A stretch of DNA of 64,000 nt from Halicephalobus mephisto (Eukaryota; Nematoda; Chromadorea; Rhabditida; Panagrolaimidae), in the NCBI GenBank assembly GCA_009193035.1, contig SWDT01000032.1, positions 62,001-126,000 on the forward strand. The letters run 5' to 3'. Of this stretch, positions 34,500 through 47,807 are shown piece by piece. The position numbers were made by a program, and so were the translations under genes. Numbering within the stretch: the stretch's first letter is position 1; every line of letters begins with the position of its first letter. Under the pieces are notes generated by a model that searched no databases, had not been told where the DNA came from, and worked only from the letters and a program-made list of their open reading frames with translations.

Positions 34500-34936
34500 T
34501 GGTGCTCCTTTGTGGAGGAATGTCGGTCTCTAGAAACAACGAAAAAGGACAAAACGGAAAACAAATCGACCAGTCAACAAAAGTGTCATCTTTGGTACAG
34601 CTAAAATCTCTGTTTTTAGACATATCTAAATTTAATAAATTATTAATCGAAAATTTCTCAAGTAGTCGGATAAATAATTTGTTTCCTAGGAATTTCGCTC
34701 AAGGCTTTGTGGACATTTCGAAATATAGCATGGACTGGCCGCTTTCGAGCACCTGGCGGAATGGTCAGCAGGACTCCAGCTTACGCCCGGACAAAGGGAC
34801 CGAACCAAGTCCATCAATCCAGAAAAATCACATTATTGTTCGAACCACAACTGCTGCCACGATGTTCAAAAAAGCACTTTTCGCAAAGTTCTGGAATATT
34901 CCAGTCGAGACCGGAAATTGTAAAATTTACTTTTAA
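34500..34936 (+). other. GC-richer island with an open frame of doubtful coding status
   Basis: The island contains AGCATGGACTGGCCGCTTTC and CTCCAGCTTACGCCCGG in an otherwise A/T block. Overlapping open frames cross it, but none shows a recognisable domain or splice context. A regulatory element or noncoding exon is at least as likely. Confidence 0.3.
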
Positions 34937-34974
34937 TCAATTCTAAGAATATTTGAAAAATAAAAAAATTTAAA

Positions 34975-35840
34975 TAAAATTCCCAAAAAATAGTCCCGAC
35001 ACGAATTTTAAAATTTTCCAGTCGAGACCAAAAAATGAGAAATTTAATTTTTTAATTTTAAAAGGTTCTAAAATAAAATATTACAAAAAATAAAAAAATT
35101 TAAATAAAATTCTCAAAAAATGGTCCCGGCAAGAATTTTAAAATTTTCCAGTCGAGACCAAAAAATGAGAAATTTTATGTTCACATGATTCTGGAAAATT
35201 TTGATCATATTATTATGAAAAATAAAAATATTTAAATTGAGATTTTCTCGAAACGAATTTACACAATTTTCTTGTAGAGACCAAAAAACTGCAAAATTTA
35301 ATGTTTACACAGTTGTTGAAGGTTCCCACAACAGTATTACAAAAAACAAACATTTGTCGGAAAATTACTAAAAATGGTCTCAAAATGAATTTTTAAAATT
35401 TTCTAGTTAAGACCAAAAATGGAAAATTTTATTTTTTAATTTTAGAAGGTTCTAAAACATAATATTACAAAAAATATAAAATTTTAAATTAAATTCTTAA
35501 AAAATGGTCTCGACACGAATTTTAAAATTTTCCAATCAGGACCGAAAAATTAGATATTTAATTTTTAGTTAATTTTAGAAGGTTTTAAAACATAATATTA
35601 CAAAAAATAAAAAATTTTAAATTAAATTTCCAAAAAATGGTCTCGACACGAATTTTAAAATTTTCCAATCAAGACCGAAAAATGAGAAATTTTATTTTCA
35701 GTTAATTTTAGAAGGTTCTAAAATATAATATTACGAGAAATAAAAAATTTAAAACAAAATTCTTAAAAAATGGTCTCGACACGAATTTTTAAAATTTTCC
35801 AATCAGGACCGAAAACTGTAAAATTTCGTGTTTATCAGTT
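34975..35840. repeat. Hairpin-forming GGTCTCGACACGAA tandem repeat, array 1
   Basis: Roughly seven units of 100-150 bp each contain GGTCTCGACACGAATTTT and, about 20 bp on, TTTTCCAGTCGAGACC or a variant. In the best units the 9-mers GGTCTCGAC and GTCGAGACC could pair. The rest of each unit is AT-rich with TTCTAAAATATAATATTAC. Confidence 0.8.
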
Positions 35841-37794
35841 TCAAAGGTCAAACTCGTGTATTGGATTATGAAAAGTAAAGAAGCTTTTAAAATTGAACTG
35901 TTTTGGTTTCGTTAAAGACCGAGAACCAAAAATAATATTAAAGTTACTCATCGCTTCACCGTGACTAATCACCCTTAGGCTTCATTTCCCGAAGCCAAAT
36001 TTCAAGGTTCAATGGAATCAGTGCATCTAACAAATCTCAAAATAGAATACAATACTGTAAAAGTAATTTTTTCAACAAACTGGTCCTGAGACGAATTTTA
36101 TAAATTTAAAAAAAAAATTTAAAATTTAAATTTTGAATAATTTTAAAATTAAAAAATTATTTTATAGTATTCTAAAAAAATTTCAGGAGCCTCTAAGATG
36201 TCTTAAAAAATCTCCAGAATCCTCTACAAGATTTCTAAGACTTCTAAAATCTCTTCCATCAGATCCTGGAGAATTGTAGAAGTCTTCAGAATTTTCTACA
36301 ATGTCTAAAAAAATTTTTAGAATTTTCTGAAATTCCTAAGACTTCTAAAACTTCTTCCACCAGATTGTAAAAGATTCTAGAAGTCTTTAAAAACTTCTAC
36401 AATTTTCTAAAAATTCTTTGAAAATTTCTACAATTTTCTAAAAAGTCTATACAAACTTGTACAAGATTCCTAAGACTTCTAAAACCTCTTCCACCAGATC
36501 CTGGAGAATCCTAAGTCTTTAAAAACTTCTACAATTTTCTAAAAATTCTGAAAATTTCTACAATGTCTAAAAAAATCTAAAAATTTTCTGAAATTTCTGA
36601 TTTCTAAGACTTCTCCCATCAGATCCTGGAAAATCCTAAAAGTTGTACATTATCGAAAAAAGCATAAATAACACCGACTTGCGCAAGTTGACCATGGATC
36701 CGGCCCCAAGGCCATAAATCCATTTTTCTCCAAAATCCGACTCCAGAGGGAAAAGAAATAACGACTTTGACATCGTTAATCATGATCTCAGACGAAAAAT
36801 AAACTTTACTTTTCAAGTTTAATCAAAGTTCGGAACGTTGGCCGAAAAATCCTTGTGATTCCATCCGAACCGAGTTTTCCTATCTGAGTTATGTCAATAT
36901 TTGCTTTTTGGCCAGAAAAAAGGAAAAACTGACCGATGGGAGTTAATTGCCGAGATGAGTAGTGCTCTTCGGAAAATGATTTTTTGAAACATGGATAAAA
37001 AAAATTTTTAGAAAAATGATTTTTTTAAAACCATTTAAAAAAAATTAATTTTCGAAATTTTTTAAAACATAAATAAAAAAATTTTTAGAAAAACGATTTT
37101 TTGAAACATGGATGAAAAAGATTTTTTAAAACTATTTAAAAAAAAATTAATTTTGAAAATTTTAAAAAATGATTTTTTGAAATATGAATAAAAAATTTTT
37201 TTAAAACCATTAAAAAAAATTAATTTTCAAAATGTTTAAAAAAATGATTTTTTAAAACATGGATAAAAAAAATTTTTTTAGAAAAATGACTTTTTGGAAC
37301 ACGGATAAAAATAAATATTTTTTTAGAAAAATCATTTTTTATTTTTTAAAAACAAATTTATGACGAATTTTATCTTTCTGAAGAAGCAAAAAAGATATTT
37401 TTGAATTTCGACTTTAGCGGATAAAATTAATCCAAAAATAATCCATAACTGGACGCAGTTGTAGGTGGGGGATAATCTGGGATCTTATAGAAGATCGTAA
37501 AGGTTAGTCAGTTTTGGATGATCATTTTCAGACAAATTGATACTGTATTTTAAATTTAATTTACTTTTATTTTATAATCCATATTATCCGCCAGACAAAT
37601 TCCGAAATTTTTGAAAATTTAAAATTCAGAAATTTTTTAAAATTTAAAATTCCGAAAATTTTTTAAATTAAAAAAGAATTTCGAAATCTGAGGATCTTCC
37701 ATTAAAGTTAAAAATAAAAAAGTATTAAAAAAGAAATTTTAGTTTTTTGTGATTTTAATTTATATTATTATAGAAAAATAAAAATGTTTCAAAT

Positions 37795-38115
37795 AAAATT
37801 TTTAAAGTAATCTCGATACGAATTTTTGGAATTTTCCAGTCGAGACCGAAAATGGGACATTTTATTTTTTAATTTTAAAAGGTTCTAAAATATAATATTA
37901 CAAAAAAAAAATTTAAATAAAATTCCCAAAAAATGGTCCCGGCACGAATTTTTGAGATTTTCCAGTCGAGACCAAAAAATGGAAAATTTTATTTTTTAAT
38001 TTTAGAAGGTTCTAAAATATAATATTACGAAAAATAAAAAATTTTAGATAAAATTCTCAAAAAATGGTCCCAGCACGAATTTTAAAATTTTCCAATCAGG
38101 ACCAGAAACTTAAAA
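37795..38115. repeat. GGTCTCGACACGAA tandem repeat, array 2
   Basis: Three further units of the array 1 family, with variants GGTCCCGGCACGAATTTTTG and GTCGAGACC. They are separated from array 1 by about 2 kb. Confidence 0.8.
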
Positions 38116-38399
38116 ATTCCATATTTATCCAAAATTGCAATAAATTACTGAAGATTTTAGAATTTCATAATATTCTGTAGTCTTATCCGAAGACTGTAAT
38201 CCAGAAATATTTTACCGGATTTAGTTTTTTTGTTGATTTTGAAAATTCAAAAAACACCAAAAATCTGTTTTATGAAAATTAACGATGGAATTTGGACTTT
38301 TCGTGGTAAAACAAAATTCAAAAATGTTTAATTTAAAAAATTTTTTAAATTTAAATTTATAAAATTTTATAACAGGATTTTTCGAATTAAAAAGTCCAA

Positions 38400-38850
38400 A
38401 TTTTAACTTTAAAGTCGAATTTTGACGATCAACTTTGACTTTGAATTTTTATAATTAACTTTGAAGTCGAACTTTAATGATCAACTTTGAGGTCGAACTT
38501 TGAAGTCGAACTTTGAAGTCAAACTTTGACTATCAATTTTGACTATCAACTTTGATCTCGAACTTTAGTGATCAACTTTGAAGCCGAACTTTGACGATGA
38601 ACTTCGATCTCGAACTTTAATGATCAACTTTGAGGTCGAACTTTGACTATCAACTTTGATCTCGAACTTTAATGATCAACTTTGAAGTCGAACTTTGACG
38701 ATCAATTTTGACAATTAGCTTTGATCTCGAACTTTGACTATCAACTTTGATCTCGAACTTTGAAATCAAATTTTAACTATCAACTTTGATCTCAAATTTT
38801 GACCATAAATTTCAACTTCAAACTTTGACTGTCAATTTCCGTAAAATTGA
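38400..38850. repeat. ACTTTGA/TCGAACTTTGA tandem repeat
   Basis: About twenty imperfect units alternate CAACTTTGATCTCGAACTTT and GAACTTTGACTATCAACTTT forms, with a period near 22-26 bp. Confidence 0.85.
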
Positions 38851-39779
38851 GTAAAAATATCAAATTTTGTCAATTTAAATATAACTTTTTAAATTTAAAA
38901 AAGTGAAAATTTTTAACACGAAAAAAACTAAAATTTCTATTTTGAACTTTGACTGTTAACTTTGATAAAATGGATTTCAGAAAGAAGACCTTCATGATGT
39001 CCAGAATCCCCTCAGGAATTTCCTCCAGATAATCAGAAAATTCATGATTTTAATTCTTCGTTATTTATCCAATCCCAAAGTACATTTACTCCTTAAAGAT
39101 TACGAAATCCCCTCCAGACATCTCAACAAAGATCAATATAAACATCCAAAACAAAGTATTTTACAAATTAACTCCACAATATGAAGTGGAAATTCTAATA
39201 AAATCCGTGTTTTTTGGACAAAATTCTAAAAAAAATCAAAAATTTTAAAATTAAAAAAAAAATAAAAATTTTGAAGATTAAATTTTAAAAGAATTAAAAA
39301 TTTTAAAATTAAAAAAAAATAAAAATTAAATTTAAAAAAAACTAAAAATTTAAAAAATTACATTTAAAAAAAATCAAAAATGTTAAAATTAAAAAAAATT
39401 AAAATTAAAATTTTAAAAATTAAATTTTAAAAATTAAATTTTAAAAAACTAAATTTAAAAAATTACATTTAAAAAAAACCAAAAATCTTAAAATTTTAAA
39501 AATTAAATTTAAAAAAAATAAAAATTTTAAATTTAAAAAAATTTGAATTTAAAAAAAATAAAATTTTTAAATTTTATATGAAAAAATAAAAAATTGGAAG
39601 TTTAGAGTAACAAGAGGCGTTAATTAGCTTGATAAAGAAAAATGAAAACATTATTATTCAAAATAAATTTTTGATTGTGGATTTGTGGAATCTGTGGTTT
39701 TTAATAAAACACAAATCTCTAACATGAAGCCAATGGAAATTATGAAGATTTTATTTTTGTCAGTAAAAATAGAAAAAAC

Positions 39780-40300
39780 ATCATTAGTAATCTAAAAAAA
39801 ATAAAAAATTCTCAACACGAAAATTTCTAAAAAATTGTAAAATTTGGGTTTACTTATTAATAAACATAAAAAATGACGTCATTAATAATATTTTTAAAAT
39901 AAAAAATTCCAACACAAAAAATTCTAAAAAATTATAAAATTTGGGTTTATTTATTAATAAACAAAAAATGACGTCATTAATAACCTAAGAAAAACAAAAA
40001 CTCTCAACATGAAAATTTCAAAACTTGGATTTGTTCGTCAATGAAAATAGAAAATGACGTCATCGATAATTTAAAAAATAAAAAAACTTTCACCACGAAA
40101 ATTCCTAAAAAATTGTAAAATTTGGATTTGTTCATTAATAAACATAAAAAATGACGTCATTAATAATTTTTTTTAAATAAAAATTCCCAACACAAAAATT
40201 TCTAAAAATTGTAAAATTTGGATTTATTTATTAAAAATATAAAAAATGACGTCATTAATAATTTTTTTTAAATAAAAATTTTTCTAAAAAATGTTTCAAA
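39780..40300. repeat. ~90 bp tandem repeat carrying TGACGTCA palindromes
   Basis: Units contain AAAATGACGTCATTAATAAT followed by AAATTTGGATTTATT-type sequence. Perfect CRE/ATF-type TGACGTCA octamers lie at 39874, 39969, 40055, 40152 and 40247, spaced 86-97 bp apart. They survive while the surrounding unit drifts. Confidence 0.88.
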
Positions 40301-40689
40301 ATTTAATAATTTAAATAAATGCAAAAATTAATTTGAAAATAATTTCTTCACAAAAATCCCCAATGACCATAAAGATCTGATTTTTCCAGATGCGAATGAA
40401 ATTTAGTGCGAAAAAACCAAAAAAAATCGAAAATCTAACAGCGAAAATCCCTTAAGACCATAAGTTCGATCGGTCTTAGGTACACATGGACATTAATGCG
40501 AAAAAAATATTCAAAAAATCGAAATTTCTTGAAGACCATATGGATTTGATCTTTTTAGATATAAATTTTAAAAAAATAAAAAATTTAAAAAAAATTTAAA
40601 ATAAAAAATTTAATTTTTAAAAAAATAAAAAATTTAAAATTTAAAAAAATAAAAAATTTATAATTTTGAAATTTGAAAAACTCTCGTCG

Positions 40690-41570
40690 CGAAAGTCCCT
40701 GAGGATAATGTTTAATTAGTTTTTTACCAAAGTAGAGCAATTTCAAAAGTTACTTTAAAAATAAAGTCAGTTCTCATCACGAAAATTCTCAAAGATCACA
40801 ATTAATTAATTTTTTCAGCGAAGTATACTGTAGTTCAAAAAGAAAAAAAGTAAAGTTAACTGTTACTGCGAAAGTCTCTAAGGATCATGATTAACTAGTT
40901 TTTTTATAGTATACTGTAGTTCAGAAAGTTACTGAAAAAGTAAAGTTAACTTTCATCGCAAAAGTTGATAACGATAATTAAGTAGTTTTTTTATAGTATA
41001 CTGTAATTTAAAAATAAACTAAAAAGTAAAGTTAACTTTCACCGCAAAAGTTGATAACGATAATTAAGTAGTTTTTTTTAGAGTGTACTGTAGTTCAGAA
41101 ACCAACTCTCACCAAGAAAATTCCTGAAGTTCATGGTCAACTAGTTTTTTACAGTGTACTGTAGTTCAGAAAGTAACTAAAAAACAAAGTTAATTTTCAT
41201 CACGAAAGTTCCTGGTAACTATAATTAACTAGTTTTTCTATATTATACTGTAATTTAAAAAAAAACTAAAAAGTAAAGTTAATTTTCATCACGAAAATTT
41301 CTGAAGTTCAAGATCAATTATTTTTCTATAGTATACTGTAATTTAAAAACAAACTAAAAAACAAAGTTAATTTTCATCACGAAAGTTCCTGGTAACTATA
41401 ATTAACTAGTTTTTTTAGAGTATACTGTAATTTTAAAAAAAACTAAAAAGTAAAGTTAATTTTCATCACGAAAATTCCTGAAGTTCATGGTCAATTATTT
41501 TTCTATAGTATACTGTAATTTTAAAAAAATTAAAAATTAAAGTTAATTTTCATCACGAAAATTTCCGATA
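40690..41570. repeat. ~90 bp tandem repeat with TATACTGTA motif
   Basis: Nine to ten units share AAGTTAATTTTCATCACGAA and ATAGTATACTGTA, with TTAACTAGTTTTT between them. Variation among units is moderate. Confidence 0.85.
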
Positions 41571-42149
41571 ACTATGAGCTTGCTTATTTACCAATGTGAG
41601 TGAAATTTGGCGGCAAAATGAACTTAACAATTGAGCAGAACCAAAAATAAGATTAATTATTTTCAAAGCTAGCGATTTTTCAAAATCCTCAAATCTTCGA
41701 ATTTTATTTTTTTTAAAAATTCAAATTTATTTTCAAAATTTACGTTTTTTTTAATTTTAAAATTTAATTTTTTTTAAATTCAAATTTTTCAATTTTTTAT
41801 TTTTTTCAAAAACTTTTAAAATTTAATTTTAATTCGATTTTTTTAATTTTTGGTTCAAAATCAATTAAATTTAAATTTAAAAAAAAATTAAAAATTTTAA
41901 ATTAAAAAAAATAAAAATTTTAAATTTTAAATTTTTTTAAATTTCAAATTTGGAACTAGTTAGATTTAAATTTTTCGAATAAGTTTAACTTGAAAATCCA
42001 TTTGGAAATTCCAAACCGACAGTTTTGATCATGATTAAATCGTTCCTTTTCTGTACCTCGATCAGAAACTTGTTTACCACGAGATAAACCTGTTGTTTAA
42101 GACCACCTCGATCTCGAGCGATCCTCGGGGGCCCACGGGTTACGTCACA

Positions 42150-42420
42150 ATTCAGAAAATTCAAAAAATCTCAAAATAAAATTATCCAAAAAATTTCGAA
42201 ATAAAATTATCCAAAAAATTTCGAAATAAAATTATTTTAAAAATCTCAATATAAAATTATTTTAAAAATTTTGAAATAAAATTATTTAAAATTTTCGAAA
42301 TAAAATTATTCAAAATTTTCGAAATAAAATTATTTAAAAAATTTAAAAATAAAATTATTTTAAAAATTTTGAGATAAAATTATTTAGAAGTTTTCGAAAT
42401 AAAATTATCCAAAAAATTTA
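42150..42420. repeat. ~25 bp tandem repeat
   Basis: About ten units of TTTCGAAATAAAATTATTC plus a short A-run lie beside the GC-richer island that ends at about 42150 (GGGGGCCCACGGGTTACGTC). Confidence 0.85.
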
Positions 42421-42729
42421 CAATCCCGGAATTTCGAAGAACAATTCCGAATTTAATTAAACCAAATAAAGTGGATTTTTTCGAACAAAAAAAACTCGCC
42501 GGACCCGAACTTTCAAAATTGCCAACTTCGAAAATGTCCAGATGCGTCTTTTTAAATAAATTTTTTAAGTTTTTCTTTGAAATTAAAAATAAAGCTAAAC
42601 TGAAAATTGGATTCACAGGTTAAATCCCTCAGGGCTGGATTCAGAAAATTATACTTTATTTTAGAAATCATAAGATTGCAAAAAAAAAATAAAAAACGAT
42701 ATTTTGAAGTTTTTTAAACAACAATTTTT

Positions 42730-43060
42730 TATTTTTTAAAATTTTAAATTTTTCCAAAAAATTAGAAATTAATTTTTTTCACAAATTTTCGAAATTTTTT
42801 ATTTTTTTAAAATCAAAAATATTAATTTTTGAAATTTTTAATTTTTCCAAAAAATTAAAAATTAATTTTTTTTACAAAAATTTTTGAAATTTTTAATTTT
42901 TTTTAATAAAAAATATTAATTTTTAAAATATTTTACTTTTTCCAAAAAATTAGAAATTAATTTTTTTCACAAATTTTCGAAATTTTAAAATTTTTTATTT
43001 TTTCAAAAAATTAAAAATTAATTTTTTTTGCAAATTTTTGACAATTTTAGAAATTTCTAT
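42730..43060. repeat. A/T tandem repeat of ~80 bp units
   Basis: Four units combine AAAAAATTAGAAATTAATTT with CACAAATTTTCGAAATTTTT. No coding content. Confidence 0.7.
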
Positions 43061-45626
43061 TAAATTATAAAAAAATTTCGGAATTTTCTATTTTTAAAAA
43101 ATTTCCAGACTTTCAGAAAATTTAGTTTTTTTTGGTTTTTTAAATTGAAGATCTACCGAAAATTGGATTGGCAGGTTCATTCCCTCCGGGACCGGATCGT
43201 GGAAATTATACTTTTATTTTGGAAAAAATTCAGCGAAATTTTTGTTAAAATACGAATTAAGCAGAAATATCACTAAATTGTAAACAATTTAAACTTCATC
43301 GATGTGTTTCGAAATCACCCCAAACGAATTACTTTTTAAAAGTTGTTTTTCGCAAAAATCCAAGTACCCTAAGGGGGTTTTTGAATCACAAACTTTTCAA
43401 AATTTAATTCAAAAAAATTACAAAACAAATAAGAATATTTAATAAAGTTGTTAATTTTTGAAACCTTAAATCAAAAAAACTAAGTCTTAATTTGGAATTT
43501 TCAAATTTGAACTAATTCAACTTCAAATTCATCGATTTTTTGATTTTTCTAAATTTTCGAAGTTTTTAAATTTTCTAATTTTCTAAATTTTCTAATTTTC
43601 AAAGTTTTCTAAATTTTTAATTTTTCTAATTTTTTAATTTTTCTAATTTTCGAAGTTTTCTAATTTTTGAATTTTCCTAAATTCTCTAATTCTTTAATTT
43701 TCTAAATTTTTGAATTTTCGAATTTTCTAATTTTTCGAATTTTTCTAAATTTTTAAATTTCTGAATTTCTAAATTTTCTGGATTTTTTGATTTTCTAAAT
43801 TTTTAAATTCGGATTACTTTTTCCTGAATTTAAATTCGAAAATTTTTAATTTCAGAAAAATTTTATTAAAATTGAAACTTTCCAAACTTCCGTAATTGAG
43901 TCCTAAATTTAATTCAGAATTTCGGAATCTGGTTTGGACGATTAATTATTTCAAAAATAAAATTTTATTTTTAAATTCAGTCGTCGGCACGTGCCGGAAG
44001 CATTGGAAAATTTACAAAAATAAATCCTAAAATTCCGAAATTGATTAATATTCAAAAAATTTTAAATTTTTAAAAATTTTCGAAAATATTAATTTTTAAA
44101 ATTTGAATTTATTTAAAAATATTTTTTTAATTTTTAAATTACAGTATCCCCAGATGTTCGATTTTGTGAAATAAAAATTTTTAAAATTGAAATTGGAACA
44201 TTAAAGTTAAAAAGTAAATATTGACGTATTTTTAAAACCAATTTTCGCACAAAAAAATTTAAAAATTAACCCAAAAATCAACGAATACAAAGATCAAGAT
44301 CAATTTTTTTAAAATACTGTAGCTAAAGTATTATGAAAAATTTTGAAATTTTATAAAAATTTTAGAATTTTATAAAAAATTTTGAAATTTTGTAGAATTT
44401 TAGAATCCTCCAGAATCCAGTGGGAAATTTCGAAGTTTCCTGAAATTTTATATAAAATTTTAAAATTCAGAAAGTTTTGAAATTTAAAATTTTATAAAAA
44501 ATTTTAGAATTTTTTAGAATTTTATAAAAATTTTAGAATTTTTTGAAATTTAAAATTTTATAAAAAATTTTAGAATCCTCCCGGAATCTAGGGGGTTATT
44601 CTGAAGCTTTCTAGAATCCCATAGAACATTTTAAATTTCTTTAAAATCTCCCAGAATCTCATTAAACCTTCTGAATCCTTCAAAAATACAAAAAAATCAA
44701 AATTTCTTTCAAAATTTAAATTAATTTTCACAAAAAAATTAAAAACCTCGAATTTTACAATTTTTTAATTTTCTAAATTTGCGTCGGAAAAATAATAAAA
44801 GCAAAATCGGGGTCTAGTCAAAAACAGAAGCAAACATGACTTCCGAGGCTGAGTCGATCCTCTTCTTAACCGAATGACGTGACTGCTGGAGGGGATCTGA
44901 CGATCGTGGCCGAGGACGAGCAAAAACCGGAAAATCGGTCCTCTTCGACGTGCTTGGTTGATCATACAAACAGTTTTCCTTGTCCCAGCTGATTTGGACC
45001 GGTTTCCCGAGATTTCTCTTTCTACAAGTGCACCATGTTATTTTTAAATCATTAAGATGAATAAATCTTCATTTTCCGAAAAAAATCTAAAAAAACAATA
45101 CCAATTTTTCCATGTTTCTCTTATTAAAGATACAACACATTATTTTACATAATCTAAATTAATAAAATTTTATTTTTTAATTTAAAAAATTTTTAAATTC
45201 TTAAAAAATCTAAAAAAACAATACCAATTTTTCCATATTTTTCTGTTTATACATATAACATACTTTTTTAATGATTAAAAACTAATAAAATTGTAGTTTT
45301 AAATAAATTTAAAAAGTTAAAAAAGTTAAATTAAAAACAATACCAGTTTCTCCAAAAAATTCAAACAAGAACGACTTCGACAAAGGAGGGTCCCGCCGCG
45401 AAAAATGGAATTGTGAAATTCTGTTTTTCGTTTGTTCTATCCGTTTTTGCCCCTTGATTTCTGCTTTAATTTTCCTCATTATTTCCTTTTACTTTCCTCT
45501 GTGAATTTCCAAATATCATGTGTAGCTTTTCCCAAATCCATGTAATATAATTTTAGGTATTTTTCCTTTGTTTTGAGCCATCTTTGGAAAACCGTCATAT
45601 ATCGAAAACTTTTCAGATTTTCCGCT

Positions 45627-47640
45627 ATGGATACTCCGAGTCCTCCTGCCAGTTCAGGCCCCGAGGCTTACGTTGGGGAAGGTGAATATAATTACGAACA
45701 AGCCGAAGAATCAGATCTCCGTAGCCCCCCGGCCAGTCCGAATCCCGAAGGTGAAGATGACGAGAAAAATGAACCGGAAGAAAGTGATGTATTCCGCAGT
45801 CCTCCATCCAGTCCTATGCCAGAAGGCGAATACGGCGAGGAAAGTGAGGAAGAACGTCCTAAGAACGAAGACCCGGCTGAAGAAGATGAAAAACACGAAA
45901 ACGCAGAAGAGCAACCTGATACCCCTCCGGCCAGCCCGAATGACGATGCTGAACGTGGTCAGGACGACGAGGAAGAAGGTGAGGACGAAGATCAGCCCTC
46001 TGGCGAAGTGGGGAAGTTGATCAGCAACATTTTTGGAGACGAAAGTGATGGCGAGGGTGAAGGTGAGCAAGAACAGCAAAACGAAGGGTACGACAGTCAT
46101 ATTCGTGCTGAACTCCAGGAATCCGAAGAAGAAGAGAAAGAATGGGATTTTGATACAATTATTGCCTCGAAGAAAAAGGAACGCGGAAAAAAACGGAGAA
46201 GAAGACGCGACGGCTCCATCGACCTTTGTTCAAATGCTGATGGACAAATCCGCCACGTTGTGGAATTGATGAAGGACGCTGCTGCTGCTGATAGAGAAGC
46301 CAACAATCAACGTCGTCCAGCTATCCAGAAAACGAAGATGCTTGAAGTCGTCAGAAGTGTTTTATTAAGAGCAGATTTCTTTGAAGCCTTGCTCGAGAAC
46401 GACATGATGAGTGCCATATCGGAGTGGTTGGCTCCTTTGCCGGATAAGTCTCTTCCAGCGTTAGAAATCCGGTAAATTTTGTTTTTTTAAACTACTTTAA
46501 AGTTTTTTTTCAGATCTAACTTGTTGAAAATCCTCGAAGGATTCCCTAGTTTAGAACCAGGAGTTTTGAAACAATCGGGTCTTGGAAAAGCAGTGATGCT
46601 CATTTTCAAACATCCGAAAGAGACCCGTGAGAACAAGATCATAGCTTCGAAATTAATCCGTAATTGGTCTCAGCCGATTTTCCAGGTAAGTTTTGACTTA
46701 TTGTTTAGTTTGAAATTCATTGTCTTCCAGATTTCGGCGGATTATTCTTCAATGTCAAGAGATGAACGTGAAAGAATGGATTTAGATCACTTGCCCGAAA
46801 TTAAACGACGCAAAGTCGAGTAAGTTTTAAAAAACCAGTAAGATTAGTTAAAAATTCTCAAAAAAAAAAAGTTTTGTCAATGGCACCTGTCATGTGTAGG
46901 AATAATGCCTTAATTTAAAATCTGTAAATGACAGCCCCTTAGGGTCCATGGCTTTATTTCAGAGATCACATGGTGCGCAGTTTTGTGCGTCGGTTTTGCC
47001 TAGTCTTAATATAGCTGTAGAGGCATTTCTTTCTTTTTTAGCTAGAAAACATCTAGGGAGAATTGCTCTGTGGCATTCTTGGTTTTATTGCTTCTTGGAT
47101 TTTATATATAAAGTTTACTTTGGGATTTAATATATTTTGGATTTCTTTGATAATTGAATTTTGAATAAGGATAGTTTAAATTTGGTTTTTTGGTTTGCTT
47201 TATTTGACCTTTTGCCTTTCGTTTAGCTTTTTCTAAAGGATGAGAATGCACTAGGTTTTTAGCGCTTTGTTTGGACTATATGGAAATGGCTTAAAACAAA
47301 AATGATTTGATAGTGTTTGGAACTTTATTTTGTGTTTTTTAGAGAGAAATTGTCTCAAGGATCTTCGTCATCTCAGAAGACAATGAAACCTGAGGAACGC
47401 CCACTTGGACCGGGTGACAAAGGGTTTATCAATCGTGCTCGGGTGCCTCAGAAAACTACAACTGCTTACATCATTCGTCCAAAGCCGAAAGTTGAATATA
47501 ATACGCCGTTTAGAGGAAGTTCAAAGAGTAGCAGTTCTCGATTTGATAAGGCTACTCGTGAATTTAGAGAAAGAAACAAAAGTTCCAAAGCACAACGGGC
47601 TATTGGTGTAAGTATAGAAGGGAGAAGAATGGAAATTTGA
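45627..47640 (+). CDS. IWS1: IWS1 transcription elongation factor
   Basis: Exons 45627-46471, 46514-46685, 46731-46819 and 47343-47640 encode 467 residues. The first ~200 are acidic and disordered with repeated SPP(A/S)SP phrases (RSPPASPNPEGE, RSPPSSPMPEGE), as in IWS1 N-termini. A TFIIS N-terminal-like (LW) domain follows, from ~205 (GQIRHVVELMKDAA) through IISEWLAPLPDKSLP-type helices and LEGFPSL. The C-terminus RARVPQKTTTAYIIRPKP...VSIEGRRMEI matches the conserved IWS1 tail. Family members bind Spt6 and act with RNA polymerase II in elongation and mRNA processing. A TTTTCAG acceptor lies 11 bp upstream of the ATG, consistent with spliced-leader addition. The next gene starts 167 bp downstream on the same strand. 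Confidence 0.93.
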
Positions 47641-47807
47641 TGTCATTTTTGAGTATTATTTCGTGGTACTTTTTTAAGCGTTTTTTGTTCGATTTTTACG
47701 TGGTTTTTTAAACAATGCGTTATTTGTATGAATGGAAGTAATTGTAAGTGGTTCAGGACGGTATTTTGGCCGGGAAATATTTTTTGAGTTTTTTTATTTT
47801 TTTGAAT

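Larger units (their letters stand above)
29750..45610. other. ~16 kb gene-poor AT-rich block of tandem repeats with GC-richer islands
   Basis: Between the divergent FAM43-like and IWS1 genes no convincing exon is seen on either strand. Most of the sequence is homopolymer-rich A/T organised into short tandem repeats (listed separately). Embedded islands of more complex sequence lie near 29890-30085, 31000-31180, 31740-32060, 33540-33800, 34500-34930, 35930-36060, 36620-36960, 42000-42150 and 44800-45030. Their composition differs sharply from the background, so they are the best candidates for enhancers or unannotated noncoding exons. Confidence 0.65.
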
